From the NCBI GenBank assembly GCA_001800605.1, contig MGVS01000012.1:1-48120 (forward strand): DNA of 48,120 nucleotides. Direction: 5' to 3'. The stretch is from Elusimicrobia bacterium RIFOXYD2_FULL_34_15 (GTDB lineage: Bacteria; Elusimicrobiota; UBA8919). Under the pieces are notes generated by a model. It made no database searches, was not told where the DNA came from, and saw only the letters and a list, made by a program, of their open reading frames with translations. The stretch's first letter is position 1. Each line of letters opens with the position of its first letter. Positions 1 to 7,669 of this stretch are shown one piece after another. Made by a program: the position numbers and the translations under genes.

Positions 1-1
1 T

Positions 2-70
2 AACAGACCAAGAAAATGTCTCGGGTTCTCTACCCCAAACGAGGTTTTCAATTCCTACTGTTGCACTTAA
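2..70 (+). mobile_element. C-terminal end of an IS30-family transposase (cut by window edge)
   Basis: The first bases read in frame to a TAA at 68-70 and give NRPRKCLGFSTPNEVF followed by a short tail. The NRPRK-x(5-6)-TPxEVF pattern is the classic C-terminus of IS30-family DDE transposases, which move the element by cut or copy and paste. Only 22 codons are visible; the catalytic DDE core lies outside the window. The bases just after the stop, to about position 85, probably hold the right terminal inverted repeat, but its partner is not visible, so the boundary is inferred. It marks the left edge as an accessory region. Confidence 0.75.
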
Positions 71-138
71 TGGTTGAATTCACCATGCGAAAAAAGATCT
101 AAAAAAGTATTATAATATTGATTATTAAAGAAAAGAAA

Positions 139-711
139 ATGAATAAGAAAAAATTTAGAGAAAAACTACAAGATATTGCAAATAAATATATATGTAGTGA
201 ACAAACGCAAGCAATATTTGAATTATATAAAACTTATTCTCATTTTATCAAAGTAGTTGAAGAGGCAATCCAAGGGAAACCTGAAACATTTAAGTATAAT
301 TGTTTTATGTATGCATTTAATATTAATCATAAAAATCCAAATAGTCAAATAATGTTAATATTAAAACGAGAATTTGATAAAAACAGTGAGACAGAAATAT
401 TTTTTACAATTAAATTTATTGATTTTTATCTTACTATAAAATGTTTACATGAAATATCATTTAACAAAATTGGAAATGATGACATAATAATTTATTTTGA
501 TGAAAACTCAATTCCACTACATGCCGGAAAAATTAAAAATGGTAGGGTAATTTCAAAATGGGGACTAAGTGGTAATTTGTACGAACATAGTATTTGGGAA
601 GTACCAATAAAATATGGGACCGATGTTAAATATTTTGAAGGTATTTCAGAAGAGGATTCTATAAAATATTTCATTGAATATGCAAAAACACAAGTAACGC
701 ATATTCCTTAA
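139..711 (+). CDS. Hypothetical protein, possible papain-like (NlpC/P60-like) fold
   Basis: A 190-residue soluble protein with no signal peptide or membrane segment. The ATG at 139 is chosen over an upstream in-frame TTG at 118; neither has a clear Shine-Dalgarno site, although a TATAAT lies at 111-116. Around residue 55 is NCFMYAF, and around 128 is a histidine in PLHAGKI, followed by GRVISKWGL and YEHSIWEVP. A Cys in an N-C-aromatic context, then a D-x-I-x-Y strand and a His-containing strand, resembles small cysteine-peptidase-like families in which a turn and an SKWG motif follow the His. This is fold-level inference. The gene sits alone between transposase and nuclease remnants, with very AT-rich codon use, suggesting acquisition by transfer. 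No function is claimed. Confidence 0.6.
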   Translation: MNKKKFREKLQDIANKYICSEQTQAIFELYKTYSHFIKVVEEAIQGKPETFKYNCFMYAFNINHKNPNSQIMLILKREFDKNSETEIFFTIKFIDFYLTIKCLHEISFNKIGNDDIIIYFDENSIPLHAGKIKNGRVISKWGLSGNLYEHSIWEVPIKYGTDVKYFEGISEEDSIKYFIEYAKTQVTHIP

Positions 712-802
712 AAATAATGGGAACAGTTAACGTGGGAGCAAGTTGATTTTTCCTTCCCAATTTGATAAAATATTTTTTAATAAGAAATTTGTAAACATAT
801 AA

Positions 803-931
803 TTTCAAGGATTGCAACTCCTTGAAATTGACACATTTCAAGGATTATCAATTCGTAATTTAAAATATATGCGACAGTTTGCTCATTATTATCCTAATTT
901 TAGAATTGTGCAAGAGGTTCTTGCACAATAG
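803..931 (+). pseudogene. Remnant of a YhcG/DUF1016 PDDEXK-type nuclease gene
   Basis: The frame open from 803 to the TAG at 929-931 contains GLSIRNLKYMRQFAHYYP followed by NFRIVQEVLAQ. This matches the conserved KGFSxRNLxYMRxF-x-xxYP-x-IVQ block of the DUF1016 N-terminal region found in YhcG-like proteins. The rest of the family (about 350 residues, with the PDDEXK domain) is missing at both ends and there is no start codon, so this is a fragment. The start of the fragment is duplicated: a FQGL-coding stretch occurs at 803-814 and again at 836-847, and the first forms a hairpin with 819-828 (ATTTCAAGGA/TCCTTGAAAT). It fits the accessory scar next to the IS30 end. Confidence 0.55.
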
Positions 932-982
932 AATTAGAATTAAAGTCAAGAAACGGCAAGAAATAGAATTTAGAAGGAAGTT

Positions 983-1513
983 ATGAACACGGCAGTATTA
1001 AGCAGGAAGATTATTTTAAATGAAAATATTGAGAAAGCAATTTGGGTTTCATTTTTTGTATTGGCAACAACATTCGGTGCACAGGTTAAAATACCGTTGC
1101 CTTTTACACCGGTACCATTAACGCTGCAAACATTTTTTGTTCTTTTAAGCGGTGCAATGCTTGGAAAGAAATTCGGAACTATATCACAGATGATATATCT
1201 TCTATTAGGCGGGGTCGGACTTCCGTTATTTACGCAAACGGGCGCATTGTTAGGCCCAACCGGCGGATACATAGCCGGTTTTGTTTATGCAAGCTGGTTT
1301 GTAGGTTTTGCAATTGAAAAGAAATGGAGTTTATTCCTTGCTTTATTAGTCGGTGATTTAATTCTGTTATCTTTTGGCGTAGTAAATCTTTCGTTTTTTG
1401 TTGGCGGCATAAAAAAAGCGGTAATGTTAGGTATGCTACCGTTCTTAGCAGGCGATATATTAAAAATCTTCGCCGTACTTGGTGTTATAAAAATATCCGG
1501 TGTAAAAAGGTAA
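983..1513 (+). CDS. bioY: Biotin transporter BioY (ECF S component)
   Basis: A 176-residue integral membrane protein with about six hydrophobic segments. It binds biotin in the membrane and works alone or with the shared energising module EcfT/EcfA of energy-coupling factor transporters. The family signatures are visible: GAQVKIPLPFTPVPLTLQTF near residues 32-51, the GAMLGKKFG turn, and GGVGLPLF...GPTGGYIAGF, the substrate-binding loop, near 75-100. Length is normal. The ATG at 983 follows AGAAGGAAG at a good distance. No biotin biosynthesis gene or EcfAT gene is nearby, so it probably salvages external biotin with energising subunits encoded elsewhere. Confidence 0.93.
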   Translation: MNTAVLSRKIILNENIEKAIWVSFFVLATTFGAQVKIPLPFTPVPLTLQTFFVLLSGAMLGKKFGTISQMIYLLLGGVGLPLFTQTGALLGPTGGYIAGFVYASWFVGFAIEKKWSLFLALLVGDLILLSFGVVNLSFFVGGIKKAVMLGMLPFLAGDILKIFAVLGVIKISGVKR

Positions 1514-1573
1514 AGAGGTATAAAGATAAGGGTTGCGTATTTTGACTTTCATTATTCCCTTTTTTCTGCCTTT

Positions 1574-1600
1574 CATTACCCATTACTCGTTACCCGTTAC
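1574..1600. repeat. Dispersed repeat family C (GTAACGGGTAATG type)
   Basis: A run of near-tandem 7-mers on the minus strand, GTAACGGGTAACGAGTAATG, in the short convergent gap between bioY and the next gene. The same wording recurs at 3233-3262, 9416-9455 and 42105-42130. Confidence 0.6.
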
Positions 1601-1603
1601 TTA

Positions 1604-2980
1604 TTAATATTTATACGTACTTCCGCCGATAAATTCCCGCAAAAGAGAATTTTTAGGGACCAGCGAATCATCCAAATCTTCAAATTCAGAAAGAAGTTTA
1701 TAAACCCGTTTAGCTCTTATATAAGCGTCTAATTTTTTGGGGTCGTTTTCGTAAATCTTTATTATTTCCGGAAATTGTTTTATCAAAATCTTTTTGTAAA
1801 TCGGCAATTCGTACGGAAGAGCTCCATTGAAGATATAATCAACCTTGTTTATAAACGGAACTATATATTTCATTTCACTTCTTCTTACATAATGCCAATG
1901 TCCGACGGTTTGTGCAGGTTTGTATGCTCTGTGCCACGAATCGCGTACCATTCTCCGGAGCATTCTAAAATCTGACCATCTTGCAAACTCACCTTCGTTA
2001 TCCCGGATCTGACAAATTGCTTCAATGTAAAATTTAAATTTCATGCTGTGCGGAATACTTTTTGTCAGTTCATCGTAAAGTCCGTGCAACGAATCTATAA
2101 GAAGAATTTGGTTTGGTTCGAGTTTAAATTCAGTTTTATTTAAAGACCTTTTTCCTGTTTTAAAATCATAATGAGGCATTTTTATGGTTTTACCATCAAG
2201 TAAATCAAATAAATGCCGGTTGACTAACGGTAAATCCAATGCTTCCGGAGTTTCAAAATCATAATCGCCATATTCGTCTTTAGGATGTTCTTCAAGGTTT
2301 CTAAAATAGTTGTCCAGATTTATTAAAGCGAAAGATATATTTTCCTTTTTTAAAACTTCACCGATTTTGATGGTTGTTGTGGTTTTACCGCTGGACGAGG
2401 GTCCTGCAACTATAATTATTCTTATTTTTTCCTTGTTGTTTAAAACTTTTTTTGCGACTTTTTCTATTTCTTTATGATAAACGGTTTCAGAATCGTCTAT
2501 CAATTTTTTGATTTTGTTATTTTTTAATTGTTTATTTAGCTTTTCAACCGATTCGCAGTTGTGGTCTATATTCCACGTAAATAGTTTCCAGATTGTTTTG
2601 TAAGGAATATTATCCTGAACAATTATTTTTTCTTCTTTTCCTTCACGGATACGTTTATGTTCGGCGCGGTAAAGTATGTATGCCTTTGCAGTTGAAAAAT
2701 GGCTGTTTTCAACAAGGGTTCTTTCGGTTAAATCCTGAATTTCTTCAACTGAAGGGATTGCATCCTGCGGATATATTTGATTAATCTTCGACACTACTTT
2801 ATTAGCAAGCGAATCTGCAAGTTCTTTGTTTGCACCACCGACTTCAACCGCAGCACGGAAAATAGAATCTGTAATTTTTTCCTTGTTGAAAGCGGCTATG
2901 CGGCCGTCACGTTTAATTATACGGTTTATTTTAAAACTGGTTATATCTTTTTCCGGAAAGAGTTCATCAATTTTTATCAT
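1604..2980 (-). CDS. ATP-cone domain plus uridine kinase-like P-loop protein
   Basis: A 458-residue cytoplasmic protein. Residues about 18-108 form an ATP-cone domain (IKRDGRIAAFNKEKITDSI... ending in the TAKAYILYRAEHKRIR helix), the nucleotide-sensing module of ribonucleotide reductases and NrdR. Residues about 185-400 are a phosphoribulokinase/uridine kinase-type P-loop domain: Walker A GPSSSGKT at 193-200, then the NLDNYFR segment with the acidic residues and the HYDFKTGKR segment seen in uridine kinases. Such fusions occur in several bacterial phyla and are usually annotated as nucleoside kinase; the substrate has not been shown here. Allosteric control by ATP/dATP through the cone is inferred. 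The ATG at 2980 lies 30 bp from the B-rich intergenic region; the gene is monocistronic and convergent with bioY. Confidence 0.82.
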   Translation of the reverse strand: MIKIDELFPEKDITSFKINRIIKRDGRIAAFNKEKITDSIFRAAVEVGGANKELADSLANKVVSKINQIYPQDAIPSVEEIQDLTERTLVENSHFSTAKAYILYRAEHKRIREGKEEKIIVQDNIPYKTIWKLFTWNIDHNCESVEKLNKQLKNNKIKKLIDDSETVYHKEIEKVAKKVLNNKEKIRIIIVAGPSSSGKTTTTIKIGEVLKKENISFALINLDNYFRNLEEHPKDEYGDYDFETPEALDLPLVNRHLFDLLDGKTIKMPHYDFKTGKRSLNKTEFKLEPNQILLIDSLHGLYDELTKSIPHSMKFKFYIEAICQIRDNEGEFARWSDFRMLRRMVRDSWHRAYKPAQTVGHWHYVRRSEMKYIVPFINKVDYIFNGALPYELPIYKKILIKQFPEIIKIYENDPKKLDAYIRAKRVYKLLSEFEDLDDSLVPKNSLLREFIGGSTYKY

Positions 2981-3054
2981 TACTTAGAATTATAGGAAAA
3001 AAAGGCAATACTGTCAATATTTCAAAAATCATTTGATACATACGTATCAAGAAA

Positions 3055-3177
3055 CCCCGTTAGAGATGAGTTAATATTCCAGATAAATGAAATTAGAATG
3101 AGGATGATGGAATACAAAAACAATTTTTATCAGTAATACACGGAAGCATTAAAAAATGCTTCCTATCTCGTACGGGG
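3055..3177. repeat. Palindromic MITE-like element, family A copy 1
   Basis: A 123-bp element bounded by inverted ends CCCCGTTAGAGAT and ATCTCGTACGGGG, with one internal hairpin (GGAAGCATT/AATGCTTCC, 3142-3163) beside the right end. It has no coding capacity. Copies 2 and 3 have the same length and ends. A separate small hairpin, TTGATAC/GTATCAA, lies just upstream at 3033-3050. Confidence 0.85.
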
Positions 3178-3190
3178 AAAAACCTTTTTC

Positions 3191-3219
3191 TTGACAATAT
3201 AAAGCAGAAGATATAAAAT
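3191..3219 (+). promoter_or_regulatory. Sigma-70-like promoter
   Basis: TTGACA (3191-3196), 17-bp spacer, TAAAAT (3214-3219) within TATAAAAT. It precedes the cupin gene by about 110 bp, leaving a leader filled with repeats. The same TTGACA/TTGACT-17-TAAAAT layout recurs at 3775, 7797 and 35887. Confidence 0.6.
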
Positions 3220-3232
3220 TAATAAAAGGCAA

Positions 3233-3330
3233 GTAATGAGTAATGAGTAACGAGCAGTGATTCATAGCAGGAATAAAATTTGTAGTTCTGAATTCTGTGT
3301 ACGGTATCCTGTGTGCTGTATCCTGGTAAA
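3233..3330. repeat. Composite repeat, families C and D
   Basis: Holds GTAATGAGTAATGAGTAACG, then TTCATAGCAG, then GTAGTTCT, then two copies of a TGTATCCTG-type unit. The same modules recur in the same order at 42104-42230. The repeat runs up to the cupin start codon. Confidence 0.6.
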
Positions 3331-3690
3331 ATGTTTATTAGAGACTTAAAAGATTGTGAAGAATTTATAGCCGGTGATAATACTATATTAAGGGAACTTT
3401 TGCATCCTGATAAGGCAGATTTGAAACTTAGGTATAGTTTAGCTCATGCGGTTTTAAAGCCGGGCAAAACTTCACAAGCACATAAACTTAAAACTTCCGA
3501 AGTGTATTATCTATTAGAAGGTAAAGGAGAAATGCATATTGATAATGAAACAGAGAAAGTTACAGCCGGACAAGCAATTTATATACCGCCAAATTCAAAG
3601 CAATATATTAAAAATACAGGGAATTCGGATTTAAAATTTATTTGTATAGTTGATCCGGCCTGGCGAAAAGAAGACGAAAAGATATTATAA
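3331..3690 (+). CDS. Cupin_2 domain protein
   Basis: A 119-residue single-domain cupin. The first cupin motif is in QAHKLKTSEVYYLLEGKGE (residues about 46-65) and the second in GQAIYIPPNSKQYIKNTG (about 81-98). Cupins of this size bind a metal or small ligand in a beta barrel and act as isomerase-like enzymes or sensors; the substrate cannot be told. Motif 1 keeps His and Glu, whereas the second-motif His is not obvious, so metal binding is uncertain. The ATG at 3331 is preferred over the GTG at 3313 because the 18 bases between are family D repeat. It is transcribed alone. Confidence 0.8.
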   Translation: MFIRDLKDCEEFIAGDNTILRELLHPDKADLKLRYSLAHAVLKPGKTSQAHKLKTSEVYYLLEGKGEMHIDNETEKVTAGQAIYIPPNSKQYIKNTGNSDLKFICIVDPAWRKEDEKIL

Positions 3691-3730
3691 ATTCAAAGTT
3701 TATAGGCTAAGGATTAAAATTAAATCTTTT

Positions 3731-3769
3731 ATTTTAACTTTTAACTTTTAACCTTTAACTTGATTTTTT
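3731..3769. repeat. Dispersed repeat family E (TTTTAACTTTTAACCTTTAA)
   Basis: AT-rich repeat ending in CTTTAACTTGATTTTTT. The same end occurs at 5271-5296, and its reverse complement lies inside queD (14144-14180), with a shorter match in hypF (34110-34137). Confidence 0.65.
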
Positions 3770-3774
3770 CGCTC

Positions 3775-3803
3775 TTGACAAAATTAAATATTAGATATAA
3801 AAT
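3775..3803 (+). promoter_or_regulatory. Sigma-70-like promoter of the 2-oxoacid oxidoreductase operon
   Basis: TTGACA (3775-3780), 17-bp spacer, TAAAAT (3798-3803). The predicted transcription start falls in the small hairpin of the adjacent family B repeat, which therefore forms most of the operon leader. Confidence 0.6.
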
Positions 3804-3916
3804 ATGATTGTTAAAAAATCTAACAATCATTGATTACACAGATTAAGAAAAGAGATTACACCGATTAAAACATGTCTTTAAATCCCCGTAATCATTTTTA
3901 AAAATCCCCGTAATCA
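3804..3916. repeat. Palindromic repeat family B copy 1
   Basis: A small hairpin, ATGATTGTT/AACAATCAT (3804-3830), is followed by two direct 13-mers (TGATTACACAGATT and GATTACACCGATT), a loop with ACATGTC, and two inverted 13-mers (AAATCCCCGTAATC twice). Two arms can pair into a long stem. It lies between the promoter and the ferredoxin-subunit gene. Confidence 0.8.
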
Positions 3917-3963
3917 ATAACAATAATTGTTTTTTCAATATTCTAAAAAACAAATAAAAAAGT

Positions 3964-4167
3964 ATGAAAAGAGTTAAAGTTAATTCTGAAAAATGTAAAG
4001 GTTGTTTCTTGTGCATTTCGGTTTGCCCGAACAATTGTATTCAAATTTCGGAAAAAATGAATAAAGCAGGATATAAATATATTGAATTGATAAACACGGA
4101 TAAATGTAAATTCTGCGGTTTTTGTTATTTGGTATGTCCGGATGTTGCTATCGAGGTATCTAAGTGA
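3964..4167 (+). CDS. 2-oxoacid:ferredoxin oxidoreductase, ferredoxin (delta) subunit
   Basis: A 67-residue protein with two [4Fe-4S] motifs: CKGCFLCISVCP near residues 14-25 and CKFCGFCYLVCP near 47-58. It passes electrons from the catalytic site of the complex to soluble ferredoxin. The size is normal for a KorD/VorD/PorD subunit. The gene is first in the operon and overlaps the alpha-subunit gene by four bases (GTGA). The ATG at 3964 has no strong Shine-Dalgarno site. The four-subunit form made of separate short chains is typical of anaerobes. Confidence 0.92.
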   Translation: MKRVKVNSEKCKGCFLCISVCPNNCIQISEKMNKAGYKYIELINTDKCKFCGFCYLVCPDVAIEVSK

Positions 4168-5219
4168 GTAACACTAAAATCTTGATGAAAGGGAATATCG
4201 CTGTCTGTGAAGCTGCAATCGCAGCCGGTTGTCATGCTTATTTTGGTTATCCGATAACTCCGCAGAATGAGATTCCGGCATATATGTCACGAAAGATGGT
4301 TGAATTAAATCGCATTTTTATTCAGGCAGAGTCTGAAATTGCAGCAATAAATATGGTTTTTGGTGCTGCTGTAACCGGAAAGAGGGCGATGACTTCATCA
4401 TCATCACCGGGTATTTCACTGAAGCAGGAAGGCATATCGTATTTATGCGGCTGTGAATTGCCGTGCCTTATTGTAAATGTACAGAGAGGCGGTCCCGGAT
4501 TAGGAAATATCTCGGGAAGCCAGGCGGATTATTTCCAGTCTACAAAAGGCGGTGGGCACGGAGATTACCGGCTTATAGTTTTGGCTCCCAATTCAGTTGA
4601 AGAGATGTTTAGTTTAACATTTTTAGCATTCGATTTAGCAGATAAATACAGAAATCCTGCTATGATTTTGAGTGACGGAATAGTTGGTCAGATGATGGAA
4701 CCGATAGAATTAATTAAAAATAGAAATTTAAAAGTTGTAGATTATAAGAAGGACTGGAAACTGGATGGATGTAAAGGCAGAGAACCAAGGACTATCCATT
4801 CTCTTTTAATGGAAGAAGGTGCATTAACAAAACATAACCGGCATTTGGAAGAAAAATATAATGAAATTAAAAAAAATGAGATTAGATATGAAGTCGATTC
4901 TGTGGATGATGCTGAAATAGTATTTGTTGCATTTGGGATTTCTGCAAGAATATGCAAATCTGCCATGAAAAAATTAAGACAACAAGGCAGGAAAGTTGGT
5001 TTAATCAGGCCCATTACTCTTTGGCCATTTCCCGAGAAAATTATTTCGGATATTTCAAAAAAAGTTAAGAAATTTGTTGTTGTTGAGATGAATCTGGGGC
5101 AGATGGTTGAAGACGTCAAGCTAGCAGTAAACGGAGCATGCGATGTAGAATTTATGGGTGCACCGGGCGGAGCCATATTTAACGAAGACGAACTAATATA
5201 TAAAATTTCGAATATGTAG
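4164..5219 (+). CDS. vorB: 2-oxoacid:ferredoxin oxidoreductase alpha subunit, VorB type
   Basis: A 351-residue subunit carrying the pyrimidine-binding half of the thiamine diphosphate site. Recognisable segments are GYPITPQNEIPAYMS near residue 28, TSSSSPGISLKQEGISYL near 77-94, VNVQRGGPGLGNI near 103-115, and a C-terminal transketolase-C-like domain (IRPITLWPFP). The SSSSPGISLKQEG wording is that of the VorB group (3-methyl-2-oxobutanoate, branched-chain 2-oxoacids) rather than the KorA group with SGPGFSLM. The reaction is oxidative decarboxylation of a 2-oxoacid to acyl-CoA with reduction of ferredoxin. Substrate preference is assigned by similarity only. It starts at a GTG overlapping the ferredoxin-subunit stop. 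Confidence 0.9.
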   Translation: MSNTKILMKGNIAVCEAAIAAGCHAYFGYPITPQNEIPAYMSRKMVELNRIFIQAESEIAAINMVFGAAVTGKRAMTSSSSPGISLKQEGISYLCGCELPCLIVNVQRGGPGLGNISGSQADYFQSTKGGGHGDYRLIVLAPNSVEEMFSLTFLAFDLADKYRNPAMILSDGIVGQMMEPIELIKNRNLKVVDYKKDWKLDGCKGREPRTIHSLLMEEGALTKHNRHLEEKYNEIKKNEIRYEVDSVDDAEIVFVAFGISARICKSAMKKLRQQGRKVGLIRPITLWPFPEKIISDISKKVKKFVVVEMNLGQMVEDVKLAVNGACDVEFMGAPGGAIFNEDELIYKISNM

Positions 5220-5270
5220 GTTACTTTGGAAAAGTCAGATTATAGGTCATAATTAATAATTTCAAATCCG

Positions 5271-5296
5271 TTATTTTAACCTTTAACTTGATTTTT
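5271..5296. repeat. Dispersed repeat family E
   Basis: TTATTTTAACCTTTAACTTG followed by a T-run, matching the right part of the copy at 3731-3769. It separates the alpha and beta genes of the oxidoreductase, where an uninterrupted operon would be expected. Confidence 0.6.
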
Positions 5297-5322
5297 ATTG
5301 AATTTTTATGGGTGATAATAAG

Positions 5323-6057
5323 ATGTTTATCAGACCAGAAGCTTTGAATGATGTAAATAATAGTTATTGTTCCGGTTGCGGGCATGGGATAATACATCGT
5401 ATAGTTGCTGAAGTAATAGATGAATTAAATATAAGGGAAAAGACAATTGGTGTTGCACCGGTTGGCTGTGCGGTATTTGCCTATAATTACTGGAATTTCG
5501 ATGTAACGGAAGCAGCGCATGGCAGGCCGCCGGCTGTAGCTACCGGAATCAAAAGATGTCTGCCTGACAGGGTAGTTTTTACGTATCAGGGAGACGGAGA
5601 TTTAGCTGCAATTGGTACTGCGGAAATAATTCATGCTGCTAATCGCGGTGAAAATATTACTACAATTTTTGTAAATAATGCTAATTATGGAATGACCGGC
5701 GGGCAAATGGCACCGACAACAATTTTAGGACAAAAAACAGCAACAACTCCTTTTGGAAGAGATGCTAAAAGAGAAGGACATCCGCTTAGAGTCTGCGAGC
5801 TTTTAGCTTCAATCAGCGGTGCTTGCTATTTGGAAAGAGTTTCGGTATCAAATGTGAAAAATATAACAAAAGTAAAAAAAGCAATTAAAAAAGGTTTTGA
5901 AAATCAGATAAATAATCTCGGTTTTTCATTGATTGAAGTTTTGTCTCAATGTCCGACAGATTGGCAGATGTCGCCGGCAGAATCTGTAAAATGGATAGAT
6001 GAAGTTTTAATGAAAACATTTCCATTGGGAGTATATAAAGAATGCACGAAGAAATAA
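5323..6057 (+). CDS. 2-oxoacid:ferredoxin oxidoreductase beta (thiamine diphosphate) subunit
   Basis: About 244 residues. The thiamine diphosphate/Mg site is [12 protein letters not shown]...[11 protein letters not shown] in the middle third. The N-terminal YCSGCGHG is the conserved CxGCGH motif of KorB/VorA-type beta subunits, and [13 protein letters not shown] contributes to the active site. The ATG at 5323 is preferred because GGGTGA lies just upstream; an ATG at 5308 would add five residues and has no ribosome binding site. It overlaps the gamma gene by 16 bases. The 103-bp gap from the alpha gene holds a family E repeat. Together with the alpha and gamma chains it makes acyl-CoA and reduced ferredoxin. 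Confidence 0.92.
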   Translation: MFIRPEALNDVNNSYCSGCGHGIIHRIVAEVIDELNIREKTIGVAPVGCAVFAYNYWNFDVTEAAHGRPPAVATGIKRCLPDRVVFTYQGDGDLAAIGTAEIIHAANRGENITTIFVNNANYGMTGGQMAPTTILGQKTATTPFGRDAKREGHPLRVCELLASISGACYLERVSVSNVKNITKVKKAIKKGFENQINNLGFSLIEVLSQCPTDWQMSPAESVKWIDEVLMKTFPLGVYKECTKK

Positions 6058-6557
6058 TTATTGCCGGCAGCGGCGGACAGGGTATTATGTTTTTGGGTAA
6101 TATTCTATGCCAGGCTGCCGTATTACAGGATAAATATACGACATTTTTCCCGTCATATGGAGCAGAGATACGGGGAGGCACCGCAAATTGTTCTATAATT
6201 ATTTCAAATGATGAAATCGGATCTCCCTTAATTTCAAAACCGTCCATTTTAATCATGTTGAATGAAATCTCGTATAGAAAATTTTTACCGAAACTTAAAA
6301 AAGACGGACAAATATTCTTAAATTCTTCCCTGGTGGAAAATTCACCGGCAGATGTTATTACGGTTCCTGCAACTGCAATGGCATCCCAAATAGGTGATAT
6401 TCGAACGGCGAATATGGTAATGCTTGGTAAATTTGTATCGGTAACAAAAATATTTTCAACTGATACGATAAAAAATGTTGTTGAAGATTTTTTTAAAAAT
6501 AAAAAAGAACTAGCTAAAATAAATTTAGAAGCGTTTGAACAAGGAATGAAAATATGA
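6042..6557 (+). CDS. 2-oxoacid:ferredoxin oxidoreductase gamma subunit
   Basis: A 171-residue protein of the POR/KorC gamma family. The N-terminal [19 protein letters not shown] segment is the glycine-rich signature, and [21 protein letters not shown] near residues 30-50 is the conserved YGAExRGG motif. It closes over CoA in the complex. It overlaps the beta gene by 16 bases and the GNAT gene by four (ATGA), so all are translationally coupled. Confidence 0.92.
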   Translation: MHEEIIIAGSGGQGIMFLGNILCQAAVLQDKYTTFFPSYGAEIRGGTANCSIIISNDEIGSPLISKPSILIMLNEISYRKFLPKLKKDGQIFLNSSLVENSPADVITVPATAMASQIGDIRTANMVMLGKFVSVTKIFSTDTIKNVVEDFFKNKKELAKINLEAFEQGMKI

Positions 6558-7006
6558 TAAGAAAAGCAAAAATAGCAGATGTAAAAACAATACAAAAATT
6601 CATTAACCAATATGCGAAAAGCGGAGAGATGCTGCCAAGATCGCTAAATCAAATTTATGAAGAATTACAGAATTATTTTGTAATTGAAAAAAACAAAAAT
6701 GTGCTAGGTTGTTGTGAACTTTTCATAACTTGGGAAGATTTAGCTGAAATAAAGGCGCTGGCAGTATCACCCAATGAAAGGAGAAAAGGCTACGGGACGA
6801 TACTTACTAAAAAGTGCATATCGGAAGCCAAAAAGTTAGGTATTAAAAAAGTCTTTGCGCTTACTTTTAAACCAAAATTTTTTCAAAAAATCGGTTTTAA
6901 AATTGTTCAAAAGGAAGTTTTACCGCACAAGATATGGTTTGAATGCGTGAGATGTCACCTTTTTCCGGATTGCAACGAAGTTCCCGTCATGAAAGATATT
7001 TCTTAA
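6554..7006 (+). CDS. GNAT N-acetyltransferase, ArgA-like short type
   Basis: A 150-residue single GNAT domain. The acetyl-CoA pyrophosphate loop is ERRKGYGTILTKK (R/QxxGxG/A) near residues 75-88, preceded by the AEIKALAVSP strand. It resembles stand-alone N-acetylglutamate synthase-like proteins (MIRKAKxxDxxxIxxFI start, KIWFECVRCHLFPDCNE end). If so it would acetylate glutamate for arginine synthesis, but no arg gene is present. The C-terminus has three Cys in a C-x2-C-x6-C pattern, which might bind a metal. It is coupled by ATGA to the gamma subunit gene, so it is made with the oxidoreductase; the reason is unclear. Confidence 0.8.
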   Translation: MIRKAKIADVKTIQKFINQYAKSGEMLPRSLNQIYEELQNYFVIEKNKNVLGCCELFITWEDLAEIKALAVSPNERRKGYGTILTKKCISEAKKLGIKKVFALTFKPKFFQKIGFKIVQKEVLPHKIWFECVRCHLFPDCNEVPVMKDIS

Positions 7007-7038
7007 TATAAGACCGTAAAAAAACTGCAAGCGATCTT

Positions 7039-7149
7039 GATTACACAGATTTTGGAAAGCGATTACGAGGATTTAAAAGACATGTCCTAATCTGTGTAAT
7101 CTTGTTGTTTAATCTGTGAAATCAGAGATTATTGGTTTTTAATAATCTC
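7039..7149. repeat. Palindromic repeat family B copy 2
   Basis: GATTACACAGATT and GATTACGAGGATT, loop with ACATGTC, then AATCTGTGTAATC and AATCTGTGAAATC, then the hairpin GAGATTATT/AATAATCTC (7125-7149). The hairpin contains the TAA stop of the NUDIX gene on the minus strand. The element lies between convergent genes and could act as a bidirectional terminator, although it has no clear T-run. Confidence 0.85.
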
Positions 7150-7668
7150 ATAATATAACAGTCCGATAATTGATTTCGAATCAATAATCTTACCAGTTTC
7201 TATCCAACTTAAAGCTTTTTTATAACTAATTATTTCTGGTGCGATGAATTCATCGGCATCCGGGTTTATTTTTGTTTTTTTAAGATTTTTTGCTATGAAA
7301 ATGTATAATTTTTCTGTGAAGAATGCCGTGGAAGGGTAGAAATCAATTAACTTTTTTAAATTATTAGAAACATATCCGGCTTCTTCCTCAAGTTCTCGTT
7401 TTATACAATCAATTGGTTTTTCATTTTCAGATATCTTACCGGCAGGTATTTCGTAGGTTATTTGTTTTATTGGATATCTATATTGTTTTACAAGGATTAT
7501 GGTTTTTTCATCAATAAACGGAATCACGGCTGCAGCGTTTGGCTGGCGGACATACTCTCTGGTTGCCGTTTTTTTATTAGGAAGAATAACGGTATCAACA
7601 TAGAGGTTTAATATTTTTCCGCTATAGATTTTTTTCTCTTTAAATAGTTTTTCAATCATATTTAACAT
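7129..7668 (-). CDS. NUDIX hydrolase, ADP-ribose pyrophosphatase type
   Basis: A 179-residue protein. The NUDIX box GKISENEKPIDCIKRELEEE followed by AGY fits Gx5Ex7REUxEExGU exactly, in the middle of the chain. The preceding RQPNAAAVIPFIDEKTIILV and VKQYRYPIKQITYEIPAGK strands are those of ADP-ribose pyrophosphatases, which split ADP-ribose into AMP and ribose 5-phosphate. The start may be at 7668 or at the ATG at 7659, which gives MIEKLF. Neither has a Shine-Dalgarno site, because family B copy 3 begins two bases upstream at 7670. The stop lies in the hairpin of family B copy 2, so repeats bracket the gene tightly. Confidence 0.9.
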   Translation of the reverse strand: MLNMIEKLFKEKKIYSGKILNLYVDTVILPNKKTATREYVRQPNAAAVIPFIDEKTIILVKQYRYPIKQITYEIPAGKISENEKPIDCIKRELEEEAGYVSNNLKKLIDFYPSTAFFTEKLYIFIAKNLKKTKINPDADEFIAPEIISYKKALSWIETGKIIDSKSIIGLLYYEIIKNQ

Positions 7669-7669
7669 C

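Noticed and set aside
118-138. TTG start for the first gene
   Set aside because: It directly follows a TATAAT box and adds seven Lys/Ile-rich residues; the ATG at 139 is more likely.
3313-3330. GTG start for the cupin gene
   Set aside because: The added residues are encoded by a family D repeat; the ATG at 3331 begins the family-like sequence.
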